From Cercophora sp. LCS_1 (lineage: Eukaryota; Ascomycota; Sordariomycetes; Sordariales; Lasiosphaeriaceae): a DNA stretch of 64,000 nt. Within the stretch, counting starts at the first letter, position 1. Each line of letters starts with the position of its first letter. A program made the position numbers and the translations under genes. Shown here one piece after another: positions 45,713-56,581 of the stretch. The DNA lies in contig JAPZLL010000015.1 in assembly GCA_036250225.1 (NCBI GenBank), forward strand, positions 186,001 through 250,000, in the 5' to 3' direction. The notes below the pieces were generated by a model that did no database searches, was not told the DNA's origin, and saw nothing but the letters and a program-made list of their open reading frames with translations.

Positions 45713-47214
45713 AGGATGAGAGACCGCTGTCGAGGAAGATGGAGATGATCAGGTATGAAGGCGCGGGTATGCCCTCAGGCTGCGATGAAACTGTGAGATG
45801 ACCACAAGGCACTGACTTTGGGGAATAATTCGCGTTTGTCGCTGGGCAGAGGTAGGAAGAGCAAGCTGGGGTATATACTCAGATAAAGGGGCAACTTGGG
45901 AGTCTGAGAGTCCTACAGCAAGCTGGTTTTGATGGAGCGAAATTAAGCAGAAGAAACGAGATTGAGTCCAAAGGGAAGTAAGGTGCGAGAAATGCGAGAA
46001 AAGAGGGACAGCAAGCGGGAACATAGAGAAGCGTAGAAAGCAGCGGAAGGTTACGAAGCTTTGGAGGCAGCCAGCAGCTTCAGGGATTAGTCCCCGACAC
46101 GGTGTGGTGCCTACGCTGACCGAGACTTCTTTCGTCATAGTATCCGTTGAAATTCATGCCGCGATAAGACTCGGTTGGGAAAGGGGCCATGTACGGTCCA
46201 TCTTGGGTCGCCAGGGGGTCGCGCATATCGCGCCCTCAAAAAAAGGACTTCCCCAGGATCCAAAACGACACAACCACCCAAGCGTGTTTGGACTCGTTCG
46301 AATCCGTGGAAAATAAGGAATAAAGCTGTCCGGGGGAGAAAAGAATACATGGTTGAGTTGATGAAGAGTTGTGAGGCTTCTCATCAACCGCGTTACTGTC
46401 ACCGGCGAGGCCGATGTATGTGGCCGCCAGCCCAACTGAAACGGGCGCCCCCTCACGACCCCTTCGCATAGACGTAGATAGTATCATCAGTCCAAGCCCC
46501 CAGAGCTTCCTCGACTGATTGGTTGTGGGTGGTGCTGGTCCGTCCGCTGCACTGCAGTAAGCCCAGTGCAGCAGCCGCTTACCCCTGAGTCCGCACTGTG
46601 CTTAGTGAAGCGATTCCAACTCCGTCCAGGAAATGAGCAGTCAAGGGCAAGATGTCCAGCGCAAGATGTCAAGGGAAAGATGCCAATGGCTCGCAATAGG
46701 TCTGGATTTCTCAGGTCGCTCGAATGGTCTGGACAGCGCGCAAGCTTATGTGCGATTAAGGGGAAATAAGGGGGCCCGAGGGGCTCTACAAAGTACTTAC
46801 CCACAGTAACAGATAGAAGACGGAGGGATGTACTTATACATCAAAAGTACGTAAGGGCCCAGATGCTAGGCAGCAATCCTTACTGTAAATATCTCAGAGC
46901 TTCGGGCCTAAAGGTTGCAGGCAAGGTACCGGTGGAGTATGCATACCGGTTCTACATGTACTGCTGATTGCCTGCTCGACTATTCTGTTCAGCATTGTCC
47001 GCTAGAAAACTATATAAGGCTGCGGTTCTTTCCTTCGCCCTACTGTCATTTCTCATTCCTGTTTAACCCTCATTCTTATCCCACCTGCGCTGACGCTGTG
47101 GGCCCAGTTGCCAAACATCAACTCCTCGGGATTTCACACGTCGTCGTTTTAACCACACACAACTTCTTGTCGTTCCCTCGTCTAGTCTTCTACTGTCAGC
47201 TTATAGGAGAAAAG
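45713..47214. other. Intergenic, no supported gene
   Basis: Promoter side of the preceding minus-strand gene. The 129-codon minus frame at 45749-46138 has no motif, and its high Leu/Phe/Ser content looks like chance. Nothing else was recognised. Short TA-rich blocks occur near 46800-46840. Confidence 0.4.
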
Positions 47215-47593
47215 ATGGAGACTGCGCCGTATTCATCGCACCCACATATGTCGACAGCCACACACCTAAGCACGATCGCCTGCTTCATCTTAGCGTTCGC
47301 TTTGTACCAGGTCGGCGCTTATTACATCCAGGTACTCAACACTCCGTGACTTGAGTAAAATATACTAATTTGAACCAACCCTATAGAAGCTCACCCTCGT
47401 TAACTACGTTCCGCCTATCCAGCAGCATCCGCCGCCAATCGCCTTCGACATCCGTGATGTCACTCCCCCAACTCTGCCAAACCCTTCCTTCCAGGTCATG
47501 CAACAAGGCATCAACAGGTCAGCCAGAGCAACACCGAGCCCCATGGAGCCTCGTGAGTGGCGATATGCTTCATCGTTGACGATAAAGAGATGA
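47215..47593 (+). CDS. Small single-pass membrane protein (107 residues)
   Basis: Two exons, 47215-47331 and 47387-47593, join exactly in frame. The 55 bp intron has a gtactc donor, an ideal TACTAAT branch and a ctatag acceptor. Exon 1 gives METAPYSSHPHMSTATHLST then the helix IACFILAFALYQVGAYYI (residues ~21-39). Exon 2 gives a Pro-rich tail (KLTLVNYVPPIQQHPPPIAF, DIRDVTPPTLPNPSFQVM) ending in SSLTIKR. I recognise no family. Support comes from the clean intron, the start context (aaaagATGG) and the coherent helix-then-proline layout. It is small enough to be missed by simple frame searches. A gtgagt inside exon 2 near 47552 could be a further donor, so the 3' end is less sure. Confidence 0.5.
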
Positions 47594-47822
47594 GAACCCG
47601 ACAATGTCCAAATGCACTGGTCAGCTGCCGTCTTATGACACAAATGGCAGTCCATGACTGTGCGGCATGTTTTCTTCTTCGATCTCATTCCTGAAAACAC
47701 CCATGACCACTCCAGAAGAGCCCCAGAAAGGTGTTATCTCCTTGAACCCTTGCCGTGTGCAGTGCCCAAGTGTGACTGACGGTTCATCAAACACTGGCAG
47801 TGGTAATACCTTCATCAAGCAA

Positions 47823-47904
47823 GGCGTGGTGGCAGAGTGGTCTAATGCGCAAGACTAGAAATCTTGTTCCTTCGGGAGCGTCTGTTCGAATCAGGCCCAC
47901 GTCG
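47823..47904 (+). tRNA. tRNA-Ser (anticodon AGA)
   Basis: An 82-nt class II tRNA, identical to the tRNA-Ser(CGA) of this window at every base except the first anticodon position. The anticodon arm is CAAGA-CTAGAAA-TCTTG, giving AGA (read as IGA; UCU, UCC and UCA). Acceptor stem GGCGTGG/CCACGTC, long variable arm with TTCG loop, TTCGAAT T loop. A T run near 47921 fits a Pol III terminator. Confidence 0.95.
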
Positions 47905-48189
47905 AAGCATCTCGGTTGTTGTTTTTGTGTGTGGAGCTTTTTCTTTTTCTCTTTTTCCGCAGTGGAGATCAAGGGTTTGTGGTGGAGACAAACTTTGTCC
48001 AGTCACTTTTGCTGCAAACACATTCATGACTCGATATCTGTACAACAAACTATTTGCTTGGATCGAAATAGAGGAATGCGTGTTGATAGATTGCTAAAAA
48101 GAAAAAAGAAAAGAGAAAAAAAAAAGATAGGACATTGCAACCCGTTCATATACCAATCCCAATCCATTTACAAGCTTATTGATACTGCC

Positions 48190-49251
48190 CTAACTCCCAT
48201 TCTGGTAATACCAACCGCCGTCGAGGTCGTCAAAAGCCACTGTCTGCTCGATATGGGTGCTGATGGGAGCGCAAGTCATCGCTTTCGACTCAACGGTGAC
48301 GGGTGGCTGAAGGGTGTTGATCTGAATATCGGTCGTCGAAGGCATTGGGAAACTTGCATTCTCTGCGCTGAGCCGAATGAAACTGAAAACCTCTGATAAG
48401 AGGTCAAGTATATCTACCGGATTGACTAGAGACTGTGGCATCTGTGCACAGTCAGCTGGTTGCAGTGCAAGACTGGTATCGTGTCCTCTCACAGGGGCGG
48501 ACAAGGCAGTCGAGGTATCGTGTGAACTCTCCATCTTTGGCAAAAGGTTTGGTGCGAGACCAGGAACGCATCGAGGGATGCTGAGCGTCACAAGATGGAG
48601 GCCGAGTGGAATTGTGAGTTGGGTGAGATTTGGTGAGGTTGATGGAGCCGGGAGGAGGGCGGTTTTCTCATCGTCCTTGTCTGAGGAAGAAGTCGCCAGG
48701 TGTGTGATCGAAGCTTTACCGGTTAGGGATAGTTGGGTGAGAAGTGAAAACAGTTCATCCATGTTCTCGGGGGTGGGGGCTTGGGTTGACGCGTCGGTTT
48801 GTCCTGAAGATATCGCGAGTGAGCGAGAGTGCTCCGGGAGTGTTGATGTGCGATGCTTGCCGATGGCTTTGGACTGAAGCATGGCGCCGAGACTCCGTAC
48901 GGCTGGAAGTAGTCTGCGGAGTTCGGGATTCGGTTTTGGTCGGGCTCGTCGAGTGGTGATGGCCCCTGGAATTGCACATGTTAGACAACGACTTACAAGA
49001 CAGAAAGGATTCATAGGATTGAACTTGCCTGACAAGGCAGCAAGGTGAAACTTGCGACTCCCATTGTCACACGAAATGAGGTTGACGATCCGTTCGTCCC
49101 TAGACTTGGGCACACGTCGTTGGTGGCTACGATTATCAGGCCTCGAACCTTTCGTGATCCTCGATTGATGGACAGGTGATCGCATGTCTCGTCGCTGACG
49201 GCTGATGCATGGCGGCACACGGTCGAATATCGCGTCCTGGGCTTGACACAT
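48190..49251 (-). CDS. Uncharacterised ORF, possibly regulatory protein
   Basis: A 353-codon frame. The N-terminal ~60 residues are very basic (RQRRDMRSPVHQSRITKGSR). A perfect GC-AG type intron of 63 nt (gcaagt donor at 49028, ttccag acceptor at 48966) lies inside; it has no stop and keeps the frame, so it may be removed. The C-terminal two thirds are Ser/Thr/Leu-rich with segments like MDELFSLLTQLSLTGKASIT and PVDILDLLSEVFSFIRLSAE, which look like real helices. The true start may lie upstream: a minus-strand ATG at 49348 with a gtgagt donor leads towards this frame, but the phase does not fit. A relation to fungal Zn2Cys6 (AflR-like) regulators was considered, but the six-cysteine motif is not visible. 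Function unknown. Confidence 0.38.
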   Translation of the reverse strand: MCQAQDAIFDRVPPCISRQRRDMRSPVHQSRITKGSRPDNRSHQRRVPKSRDERIVNLISCDNGSRKFHLAALSGKFNPMNPFCLVSRCLTCAIPGAITTRRARPKPNPELRRLLPAVRSLGAMLQSKAIGKHRTSTLPEHSRSLAISSGQTDASTQAPTPENMDELFSLLTQLSLTGKASITHLATSSSDKDDEKTALLPAPSTSPNLTQLTIPLGLHLVTLSIPRCVPGLAPNLLPKMESSHDTSTALSAPVRGHDTSLALQPADCAQMPQSLVNPVDILDLLSEVFSFIRLSAENASFPMPSTTDIQINTLQPPVTVESKAMTCAPISTHIEQTVAFDDLDGGWYYQNGS

Positions 49252-49694
49252 AGTCTAGTTGTTAGACGTTGTCTTGGCATTCGGGAAATGAGAGAGACTC
49301 ACAACAATCCCAACCGGGATTCCGTACTTCAGCGCGCAGTTTAACCATTTTGTTGATTCAGTGTTTTTCGAGTTCAATGACGCTCAACTCATTTTCCTGT
49401 CCAGGTCACTGGAATGCGGTCTTTTCATTTCATCTGGGGCCTGCCAACGTGGCTGGCCCTGTTGATGCCCAACAACAGGTCATCATCCACTGACGAGGCG
49501 GCGCATGAATGGTCGCCCACATAGCGTCTTGTTGTCATTGGGTACCAAAGCCGAGCCAATGTCAACTAGCGCGCTGTTGATTCGCTGTTCAGATTGTGGG
49601 GATGTCACATCTCACGTCACGACTGGGGAAACAAGGTGTTGGGGAATGATTTCCTGATGATGAGAGTGAGCGATGAGTGAAGCCAAGAAACACC
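49252..49694. other. Short intergenic region
   Basis: Between two minus-strand genes. It may contain an upstream exon of the preceding ORF (ATG at 49348). Otherwise nothing is seen. Confidence 0.35.
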
Positions 49695-50158
49695 TCAGTC
49701 GCAATATCTCGACTCGCAAATAAACTGTCGCTGCTGTGCACACGAAAACGACCCCCAAGAGTCGCATGCCTCCTCGAGCTGTGACGGGTCGAAGCGACAT
49801 GTCCCAATTTGCTTGTCATCTGACTCAATCCCCTTCACATAGACGTTTCGCCATTCCTTGCCGTTTGGCTTGTAAGTCAACATTTGCGGCGGGTCGCTAT
49901 CAAGATGAGCTTCCACCCACTGGGCAATGTCAACCAATAGTGGACGCACCAGGGGTTTAGACTGTCGAACTGTTCACTGATCTCTCCCACAACAAGCAAC
50001 CCTTTGCATGGTGATGTCGAGTTTCTGGCAGCCGTCAGCTCGGAGAATTGACCGCCTCCACCGCCCTCAGTTTTGAGAGTGCAGATTCCAAACCAGATGT
50101 TCCAGTCTGCGAGTGCGAGAGAGAAAAAGGACACGAGAAAAAGAGTGACGGATTTCAT
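49695..50158 (-). CDS. Small secreted cysteine-rich protein (effector-like)
   Basis: Exon 1 is 49991-50158 and exon 2 is 49695-49919, joined over a 71 bp intron (gtggga donor, GTTGAC branch, gcccag acceptor); 130 residues. The N-terminus is a clear signal peptide, MKSVTLFLVSFFSLALA, followed by DWNIWFGICT and a Gly run. The mature part has eight cysteines, six of them in the C-terminal half: GTCRF, EEACDSWGSFSCAQQR, QFICESRYCD, with two earlier (FGICT, SPCKG). Short, secreted, cysteine-rich proteins of this kind are typical of fungal effectors or antimicrobial proteins, but nothing here gives the role. The intron is the only one of the donor options tested that had a plausible donor and joined the two frames without a stop; the donor is weaker than usual. 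No known family recognised. Confidence 0.52.
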
Positions 50159-51450
50159 TTCAGAAAAACGGTGAGTTCGTCGTCACCTCTTCAGATTAGA
50201 GGAATGAGCGGCCTTCACTGCGCTGACGGGTGACTGAGATGGGAGGACGTATATGTCTAGAGAGGCGAGAAGACGAACAGGCAGATGCAAGACCACATGT
50301 CGCCCAAATTGTTGCCTCCTCGTTCCACGTCTTCCCGTGTCAGAAACACGAAGTTTGTGTGCCGCAATCATGTGCCGCGTGGACGTATGTATGGCAACGT
50401 GTTGGTCTCTTGTCGATGTGGCGGCAGGTTGGTCATCCTTTAGCCCTAGTGAGAGGAGCACGCCGTCAGCCTACTTGCGTACGTTTCCATAGCGCTCGAT
50501 CTGACCGAGGTGACATAGGTCTAGTGTCGCACTGTAACGAATCCCTCCTCTTGCCACGTCGTCGGAGGTGGAGAATGTTCAAGCTTGGGAGTCGACCAAA
50601 CCTCTACTTCAACTTCTGGGCGCCACTGGAAACGGGGACAAGTAACAGTAGCCCATCAAGATTACGGCCAACACAGCGACGTCGACAGGAGTATCAAGCC
50701 ATATAATCCGACTCGCGACGTTCCACACTAATTGATCTCTATTTCGGGCACAAGAGTGCCATTCTCAACGCCCACGCCCAAGATGCTTGGGAGCTGGTTA
50801 TCCAAAAGCACTTGTGGATGTAAACAAGAGCAAGGCGGCAAAGACTCGGCACGCGGTTTGGCTGCCCCAACGAGTCTTGTCGTGGATTGGACTGGGAAGG
50901 TTCCCACCACTGGACGTCGGCGGATGTTTGCCCCGCGCCGTGGCTAAAAACGTGCGGTGGCAGATCACCCTAGAGAATCGACGGCGGAGGTTGGGCTCAG
51001 AATCGTAGCGCTGTGCGAAGTGCGTCGGGATACGTTCAGTGAGTCCTGCTCGTCAAGGACGACGGACTCGCCATGGCGTCGTCTGAGGCACCAAGTGGTC
51101 GCTTCTCACGGGATGAGTCGCTAGACGAGAACCTGGTTCCTCTTTTTCGGTACCGAGTGAAGATCAGGTTGGAATCTGGTACAACAAGAGGATTCTAGAT
51201 CCAAGAGCTTGAAATTCCCGTCCCATCTGCCGGGTGACAATGTTGTCGTGAAGTGGTGCGCCTCGAAGTCACTTCCAACCGTGGGGCATCTCTGCCAAGC
51301 CTTTGCCTGCCGCCAGCTGCAACGCCGTCACCGACCCACTTTAATTTCTTCCGCTCAGCTCCAAGCTGCGCTTCCAGCTCGATCGCAACACCATCACCGC
51401 ATCGAATCTCGCCCGCCCCTCAGCGCCTCACCACCGTTCGCGCAATCAAG
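50159..51450. other. Divergent promoter region, no supported gene
   Basis: About 1.3 kb between the minus-strand secreted protein and the plus-strand WW/FF gene. Open frames (up to 158 codons) have no motifs. The last 200 bp are C/T-rich, as expected for a 5' UTR. A frame continues upstream of the chosen ATG of the next gene to 51253, but it is low complexity. Confidence 0.4.
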
Positions 51451-53013
51451 ATGCTCAAGTCAACATATACACCGAATCCTCTTCCTCCAGGGTGGACCGA
51501 GCATAAGGCGCCGACCGGACATACGTACTACTACAACGCCGAAACCAAACAATCGACCTACACGCGCCCCGTCATCGCGGCCGTCGCGCCGCCTGCCCCG
51601 CCGCCAATAAACCTCTCCGATCCGAGCATTGCCAATGCCTTCCTATCACACAACGCGGCGCCTCAATCCCTCCCTCCTACCCACAACCAACAACCCCGCT
51701 TCCAGCAGCGACCGCGCCCGCAACCCGTCGACAAGCCGCGCTCCAAAGTCCCCATTCCCGGCTGCGAGCCATGGATCCTAGTCTACACCAAATACGGCCG
51801 ACGATTCGCATACAACCCCACCAAGAATGCGAGCTACTGGCGGATACCAGAGAAGATCATGCCCGGGGTGCTAGAGCTAGACAAGAGGCGGATTCTCGAG
51901 AAAGCCGGCGGGGCACCACAGAAGGAGGAAGCGCCGGCGCCTAAACAAGAAGGAGGGGAGAAAGAACACGACTACGACAGCTCCGAATACGAAGAAGTCG
52001 AAGTGACCGACTCCGAGGACGAAAGCGCGCCGAAGCGCCAACGAACCGAGGAACACAGCGGACCGGTCGAATTCACCGAGGCGGACATCGCCGCCCAATT
52101 AGCCGCCATGGGCGGTGGCTATGACGATTCCGACGAGGAAATGCAAGAATACGAAGGAGAAGAAGAAGAGGAGGAGGAGGAACCATTATCCGAAGAAGAA
52201 GCGCGCCAGCTCTTTTTCGATCTGCTCGACGACTTCAACATCAACCCCTACTCATCCTGGGAGAAACTCATCGAAGAGGGCAAGATCATACCCGACTCCC
52301 GCTATACCGTGCTTCCTACGACCAAAGCCCGCAAGGAAGTATGGGCCGAATGGCAGCGCGCCAAGATCGCCGTTCTCAAGGCGCGCCGCGCGACCGAAGA
52401 GAAGAAGGACCCGCGGATCCCGTATCTTGCGTTCCTGCAGGAGCACGCCACACCCAAGCTCTACTGGCCCGAGTTTCGGAGGAAATACAAAAAAGAGGGC
52501 CCCATGAAGGATCCCAAGCTGTCTGATAAGGACCGGGAGAAATACTACCGTGAGCATATCAACCGGCTTAAGTTGCCGCAGGCGACGCTTAAGTCGGATT
52601 TGAAGAAACTGTTGGAGGGTGTACCCCTGAAGAGCCTGAATAATACGACGAATGTGTCGGATTTGCCTCCACAGGTGGTCAGCGATGTACGGTATATTTC
52701 GCTGGATCCCAAGATCAGGGACCCGTTCGTCGAGGCGTATGTCCAAGGGCTGGGGCCACCACCTGAGGATGGAGAGGAAGACGATGAAGCCGCCAAGAAG
52801 GCGAGGGAGGAGAGAAGGAAACGGGAGAAGGCGCTGCAAGATCGAGAGAGGGCTGTTGCCGAGGAGAAGAGGAAGCTGGAGAAGAAGGTGCAGTTTGAGA
52901 GGGCGAGGTTGCGTGAGGAGGAGCGGGAACTGGAGAGGGCGATGCAGGTTGGGAAGAAGGGGTTGCAGAGTCAGTTGGCGGCAGGCAAGGTTGAAGGGGG
53001 GGAAGGGGAGTAG
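51451..53013 (+). CDS. WW- and FF-domain protein, likely pre-mRNA splicing factor (Urn1/TCERG1-like)
   Basis: An intronless 520-residue frame from ATG 51451; the upstream in-frame extension to 51253 is Ser/Pro-rich and lacks a good start. Residues ~11-42 are a WW domain (PLPPGWTEHKAPTGHTYYYN then STYTRP, with Tyr at the second Trp site as in Prp40-like proteins). A second, weaker WW-like unit is PWILVYTKYGRRFAYNPTKN with ASYWRIP. A Glu/Asp-rich stretch separates these from an FF domain (EEARQLFFDLLDDFNINPYS...SRYTVLPTTKARKEVWAEW) and an FF-like repeat (LAFLQEHATPKLYWPEFRRK). The C-terminus is a Arg/Glu coiled coil. Such proteins bind the spliceosome and the RNA polymerase II tail. The order WW-FF matches fungal Urn1/Dre4-type factors; the assignment of the exact ortholog is inferred. 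Confidence 0.85.
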   Translation: MLKSTYTPNPLPPGWTEHKAPTGHTYYYNAETKQSTYTRPVIAAVAPPAPPPINLSDPSIANAFLSHNAAPQSLPPTHNQQPRFQQRPRPQPVDKPRSKVPIPGCEPWILVYTKYGRRFAYNPTKNASYWRIPEKIMPGVLELDKRRILEKAGGAPQKEEAPAPKQEGGEKEHDYDSSEYEEVEVTDSEDESAPKRQRTEEHSGPVEFTEADIAAQLAAMGGGYDDSDEEMQEYEGEEEEEEEEPLSEEEARQLFFDLLDDFNINPYSSWEKLIEEGKIIPDSRYTVLPTTKARKEVWAEWQRAKIAVLKARRATEEKKDPRIPYLAFLQEHATPKLYWPEFRRKYKKEGPMKDPKLSDKDREKYYREHINRLKLPQATLKSDLKKLLEGVPLKSLNNTTNVSDLPPQVVSDVRYISLDPKIRDPFVEAYVQGLGPPPEDGEEDDEAAKKAREERRKREKALQDRERAVAEEKRKLEKKVQFERARLREEERELERAMQVGKKGLQSQLAAGKVEGGEGE

Positions 53014-53751
53014 ACGAGACTTTGCGCCAACGAGAATGAAGGACATTGCCGTCTTTGCCTGGATTTTTTGAACCATCTTTGTCATGCCTTTGCAGAATGA
53101 CTCCGAGGTCCTGGCCCATCTGCGACCCATATCACTGTGAAGAGGGCCAAGCATCGCTCCGGTGTTGCCCTTGAGCGTTTTTGTGTGGGAAAGCACTCTG
53201 CACAATGGTCGTCTCAACCATTTGGTCAGCAAGGACGTTGCTTAGGTCCTGCCGCGGACCCGGGGTTATCCTAGACAAATTGGCAGACCCATCACATATA
53301 AAGGGGGAGGATATACCCCTCCTGTTGGTAGTTACCGGGGGAAGATGGTTCTCAAAGCTGCAGCTTTGTGTGCTCGCCCCTTTTCCACAGACGTCTACCA
53401 GACGCCTTGATAGCGTTTAAGGTGCCGTGTAAAATGCTCGCAGTGGCGATTCCAAGGCCTGGAGGCATGTTATAGAGCTCTTCAATCTGAGCCTTTCGTT
53501 TTGAAGTTGTTTCTTTGGGACATCAGAGTAATTCTCGCGGCCGACTTCATTGCCACCAAGGCTTCGTTTCCTGGGGCAATACCTTAGAGATAACGTTGAC
53601 CAGTCACAGATAGTGACCAAGGCGTGAGGAAGGGCTTAAACGTCTTCGAATTGTGTCTGAAGCCAAGCCCTGAAAAATTGCATAAACCCCTCTGTAAATG
53701 CTGCTAACGCCTCGCAATGTGTCCAAATGCCGTAGTAATAACGTACATCGC
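53014..53751. other. Convergent 3' region, no gene
   Basis: Lies between the ends of the WW/FF gene and the minus-strand TAPT1-like gene. A TATA-like atataaagg near 53297 has no open frame after it. Nothing else recognised. Confidence 0.4.
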
Positions 53752-56581
53752 CTACCAAATCCTCCGAGCCACCATCTCATACCTGGTGATATGACTAAAG
53801 TCCTTGTCCTTTTCCTTCTCTGCACCTTTCTCGGCCCTCCTTTCTTTATCTCTAACCTTTTTCAGTCCCTCCGGATCATCGGCAAATATCCACCTCCGCC
53901 GTTCCTCGCCGACCTCAACCTGTCCATACCCACCAACGCGCTTTCCCTTGGAGTCGTATGACTCTTTCTCGGCCTTGCCGGTTGCCACTGCATGCTCCTT
54001 GGCCTTCATTCGTGCGTAACGTTCGCGGGAATAGCGGAGAAGGAGCATCCCAAGGAGGAGCTTGACGATCAAAAGCACCAGGAAGATGAGCAGAAACACA
54101 ACCACCATTGTCAGGGCCGCGATCACATCATCACTCGTCCACCGGATCCAAAGACGGGTGACCGTACCAGGACCGGTATCATGTTCCATACCCTGCCCTT
54201 CCTCTCCGTACGGGTAGCCGTAGACCGCACGACCTAGGGCGTTGCGAATAACATGGTCGAGCCGGTCAAGAGCGGCCAACACGGCGGGCGAAGGTGTGGC
54301 CGATTCTACCGATAAAGACGTCTGTGTTGAGGGAGGTAGGGGAGTTGGTAGGTGGGTTGCAAGGAACATGTTGTATATCTGCACCGCGGCCCGGACGAAG
54401 AGGCAGGAGAGGGGCAGGACGGGAAGACCAAGACGGCGTGTGAGGGATGGGGTGACGAACGCCTGTAAAGGATGCATGGTTAGCGAATATCGCAGCAGCA
54501 ACAAGGGGACAACCCACATTAGTATAATAGTCCTTGCACAGGATGTCGAGAATCCTGCTGTAAAAGGTTGGTTTGATGTTGTTGAACTTGCCGACGTAGG
54601 CGTGCTTGATCCAGTCCACGATCATCTCGCTGCCAATAACGACAAAGAACGGTGAAAGCACCTCTCCAGACCAGAGCCATGACGGCATCAGGGTGAAACT
54701 AGCCGGGAGAATCGATGGCGTGTGGAGGGGGAAGCTGCTCGGGCCGCTGTCCTCGCTCCATGCCCCAGGGGCAAAGAGGCTTCCAACCTCGACGATATTC
54801 CGCATGCAGATGATGAGTAGCATGATCCACAGTTGGAAACGCTCCACAATGTCAGCGCACGCAAGCTGGAACGTGTTCTCCTTCTCGAACCGCTTGAAGA
54901 CGGCACTCTTGATCTCTACAAACTGATTGGACAGGAGCAGGGTCAAGAGCACATTGTTGGAGTAGGCGTTGACGGCGACATTTAGCGCAATGACCTGATA
55001 GAACAAGATGATCGAGTGAAGCGTGTTGTACACTAGGGCGAGCAGGAACATGCCGAGAGGTAGCATGACCTTGGAGCGACCGGAACTGTTCCTCGAAAGT
55101 GTCTCGGTGCTGAAGAGACACTCGAAGATATCCTGGCCCAAGGCAGAGAGCAGTCGGTCGCTAACCTCAAGGAGATTGTAAATGGCGTACAGCTTGATCG
55201 TTGACTGGGCTCGAATAAAGTGGTACATCCGGCTAGCGTCGAGGTTCATGAGGGCGATGGAGCTGCAAACGAGGATGGCGCCCTGGAGGAGATCGGCTTT
55301 ATGGAATGAGGTCAGGTCCGAGGGACTTGACTTAGTACGGCGATGTCGTCCTCTGCCCTCAGATCTTCTTTGCGGGCCCGGGTTGATGTTCAACCGGGGC
55401 GTTTCCAGACGATGAGGCGGATTCTCCGGCTTCGCGGAGGAGTCAGGGACAGGTTCTCGAACCGCGCTTCTGCTTCTTGACCCATCGCCACGGACTGAGC
55501 TCTGGTGGCTAGAACACGACACAGAGCGGCCACGGCGCCCGCGTTTCCACATGCGCCCCAACCCGGACCAGACAAATCCCACCACCCAGCGAGTTTCCTT
55601 GCCCAGCAAATAGCCCCACCAGCGGACCAAGACAGAAGCTGCGATGCAGAATCGAATTGGGAGTACGGTGAAAGTCCAGAGCCAAGCGTCCAGGCACGCC
55701 AATATACCAAACGTCATAGTCCTCTCCAGGAAACCTGGCAGCAACAAGAAGTTCTTCAATCGCTCAAATTTGACGGCGCTCGATTCGTACGGAATATCGC
55801 TGGTGTAAGAGTGGTGGATATACAGTGGGCTAGGCCGTTGCCCAGCTAGCTCCAACTGCAGTAGTGTTGGTATCGACATTGGAGGGAGAGGTATCGAGGG
55901 TGGGATTGGTGATGGAGGTCTCGGGTCGGCGTCCTCTTTCGCCGCGGGCTCCTTGGGGGCAGTCGGGACAAAGGCCGGCTTCAGGTTGTTTCCGGTGTCG
56001 AGGGGCAGCGGCTTGGGAATTGGGTGGAACGAGTTTCGCCGAGTCGAAGAGCCGCGTGAAGGAGGTTGACTTGTTGACTTTCTCCTGCTTGTGGGTGGCG
56101 TGGAGAGAGTTCGTGAGCCGGCCGCGGGCCGACCCTGATATGCGCCATCTCGGTCGGTGAGAAGGGAGAGTCCTTGGTGAGATGGCTGCAGCTTGTCTGC
56201 CATGGAAATCCTGTTGCTCGACTCGGCGATTCCAGCGCTCAAGGGAAGCTCAAAGCCGTGGCGATCTGGAATCGCAGCAACAGGGAGCGACTCTGGAGCA
56301 GCTGTCAGCTCCTGCATCTTGGACGCCGACAACCTTCTGATTCCGTCGTTACTCGTCTTTGTGCTCGATCGGCTGCGCGTGGAGACATCGACGACGGGTT
56401 CGGGGACAGTCGAGTCGCTCGATGGGTCAGCATCGCTCGGGCTATCGCTCGAGGCTTCTGGGGTCGGGATTCCATTCGTTGGGGAGACGGGCTTTTCGGA
56501 AGCCAACTGCGACGCTTCGTCCGGCGCAGGAGACATTTCTTTTGGCGTCGCTACTGGCGACGGCAGGTGTGAGGGCGGCAT
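53752..56581 (-). CDS. TAPT1-family (DUF747) multi-pass membrane protein
   Basis: Exon 1 is 54518-56581 and exon 2 is 53752-54462, 55 bp intron (gtgggt...ttacag, CTAAC branch); 924 residues. The first ~235 residues are disordered and Ser/Pro-rich. The core begins at ERLKNFLLLPGFLERTMTFG and continues with several membrane helices (CLDAWLWTFTVLPIRFCIAA, ILVCSSIALMNLDASRMYHF). The family hallmarks IRAQSTIKLYAIYNLLEVSD and DRLLSALGQDIFECLF are present, then VIALNVAVNAYSNNVLLTLL and LSNQFVEIKSAVFKRFEKEN. Exon 2 adds a further membrane helix (LTMVVVFLLIFLVLLIVKLL) and a charged tail. Yeast Emp65 and human TAPT1 belong here, acting at the ER/endosomal membrane, where yeast Emp65 with Slp1 protects folding of soluble ER proteins. 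The role here is inferred from the family. Confidence 0.9.

Noticed and set aside
45749..46138. 129-codon minus frame starting MTKEVSVSVG
   Set aside because: Leu/Phe/Ser-rich without a clear signal peptide or domain; the end is not supported.
48190..49348. Zn2Cys6 transcription factor
   Set aside because: Cysteines are scattered over three frames and no C-x2-C-x6-C spacing can be built with plausible splicing.
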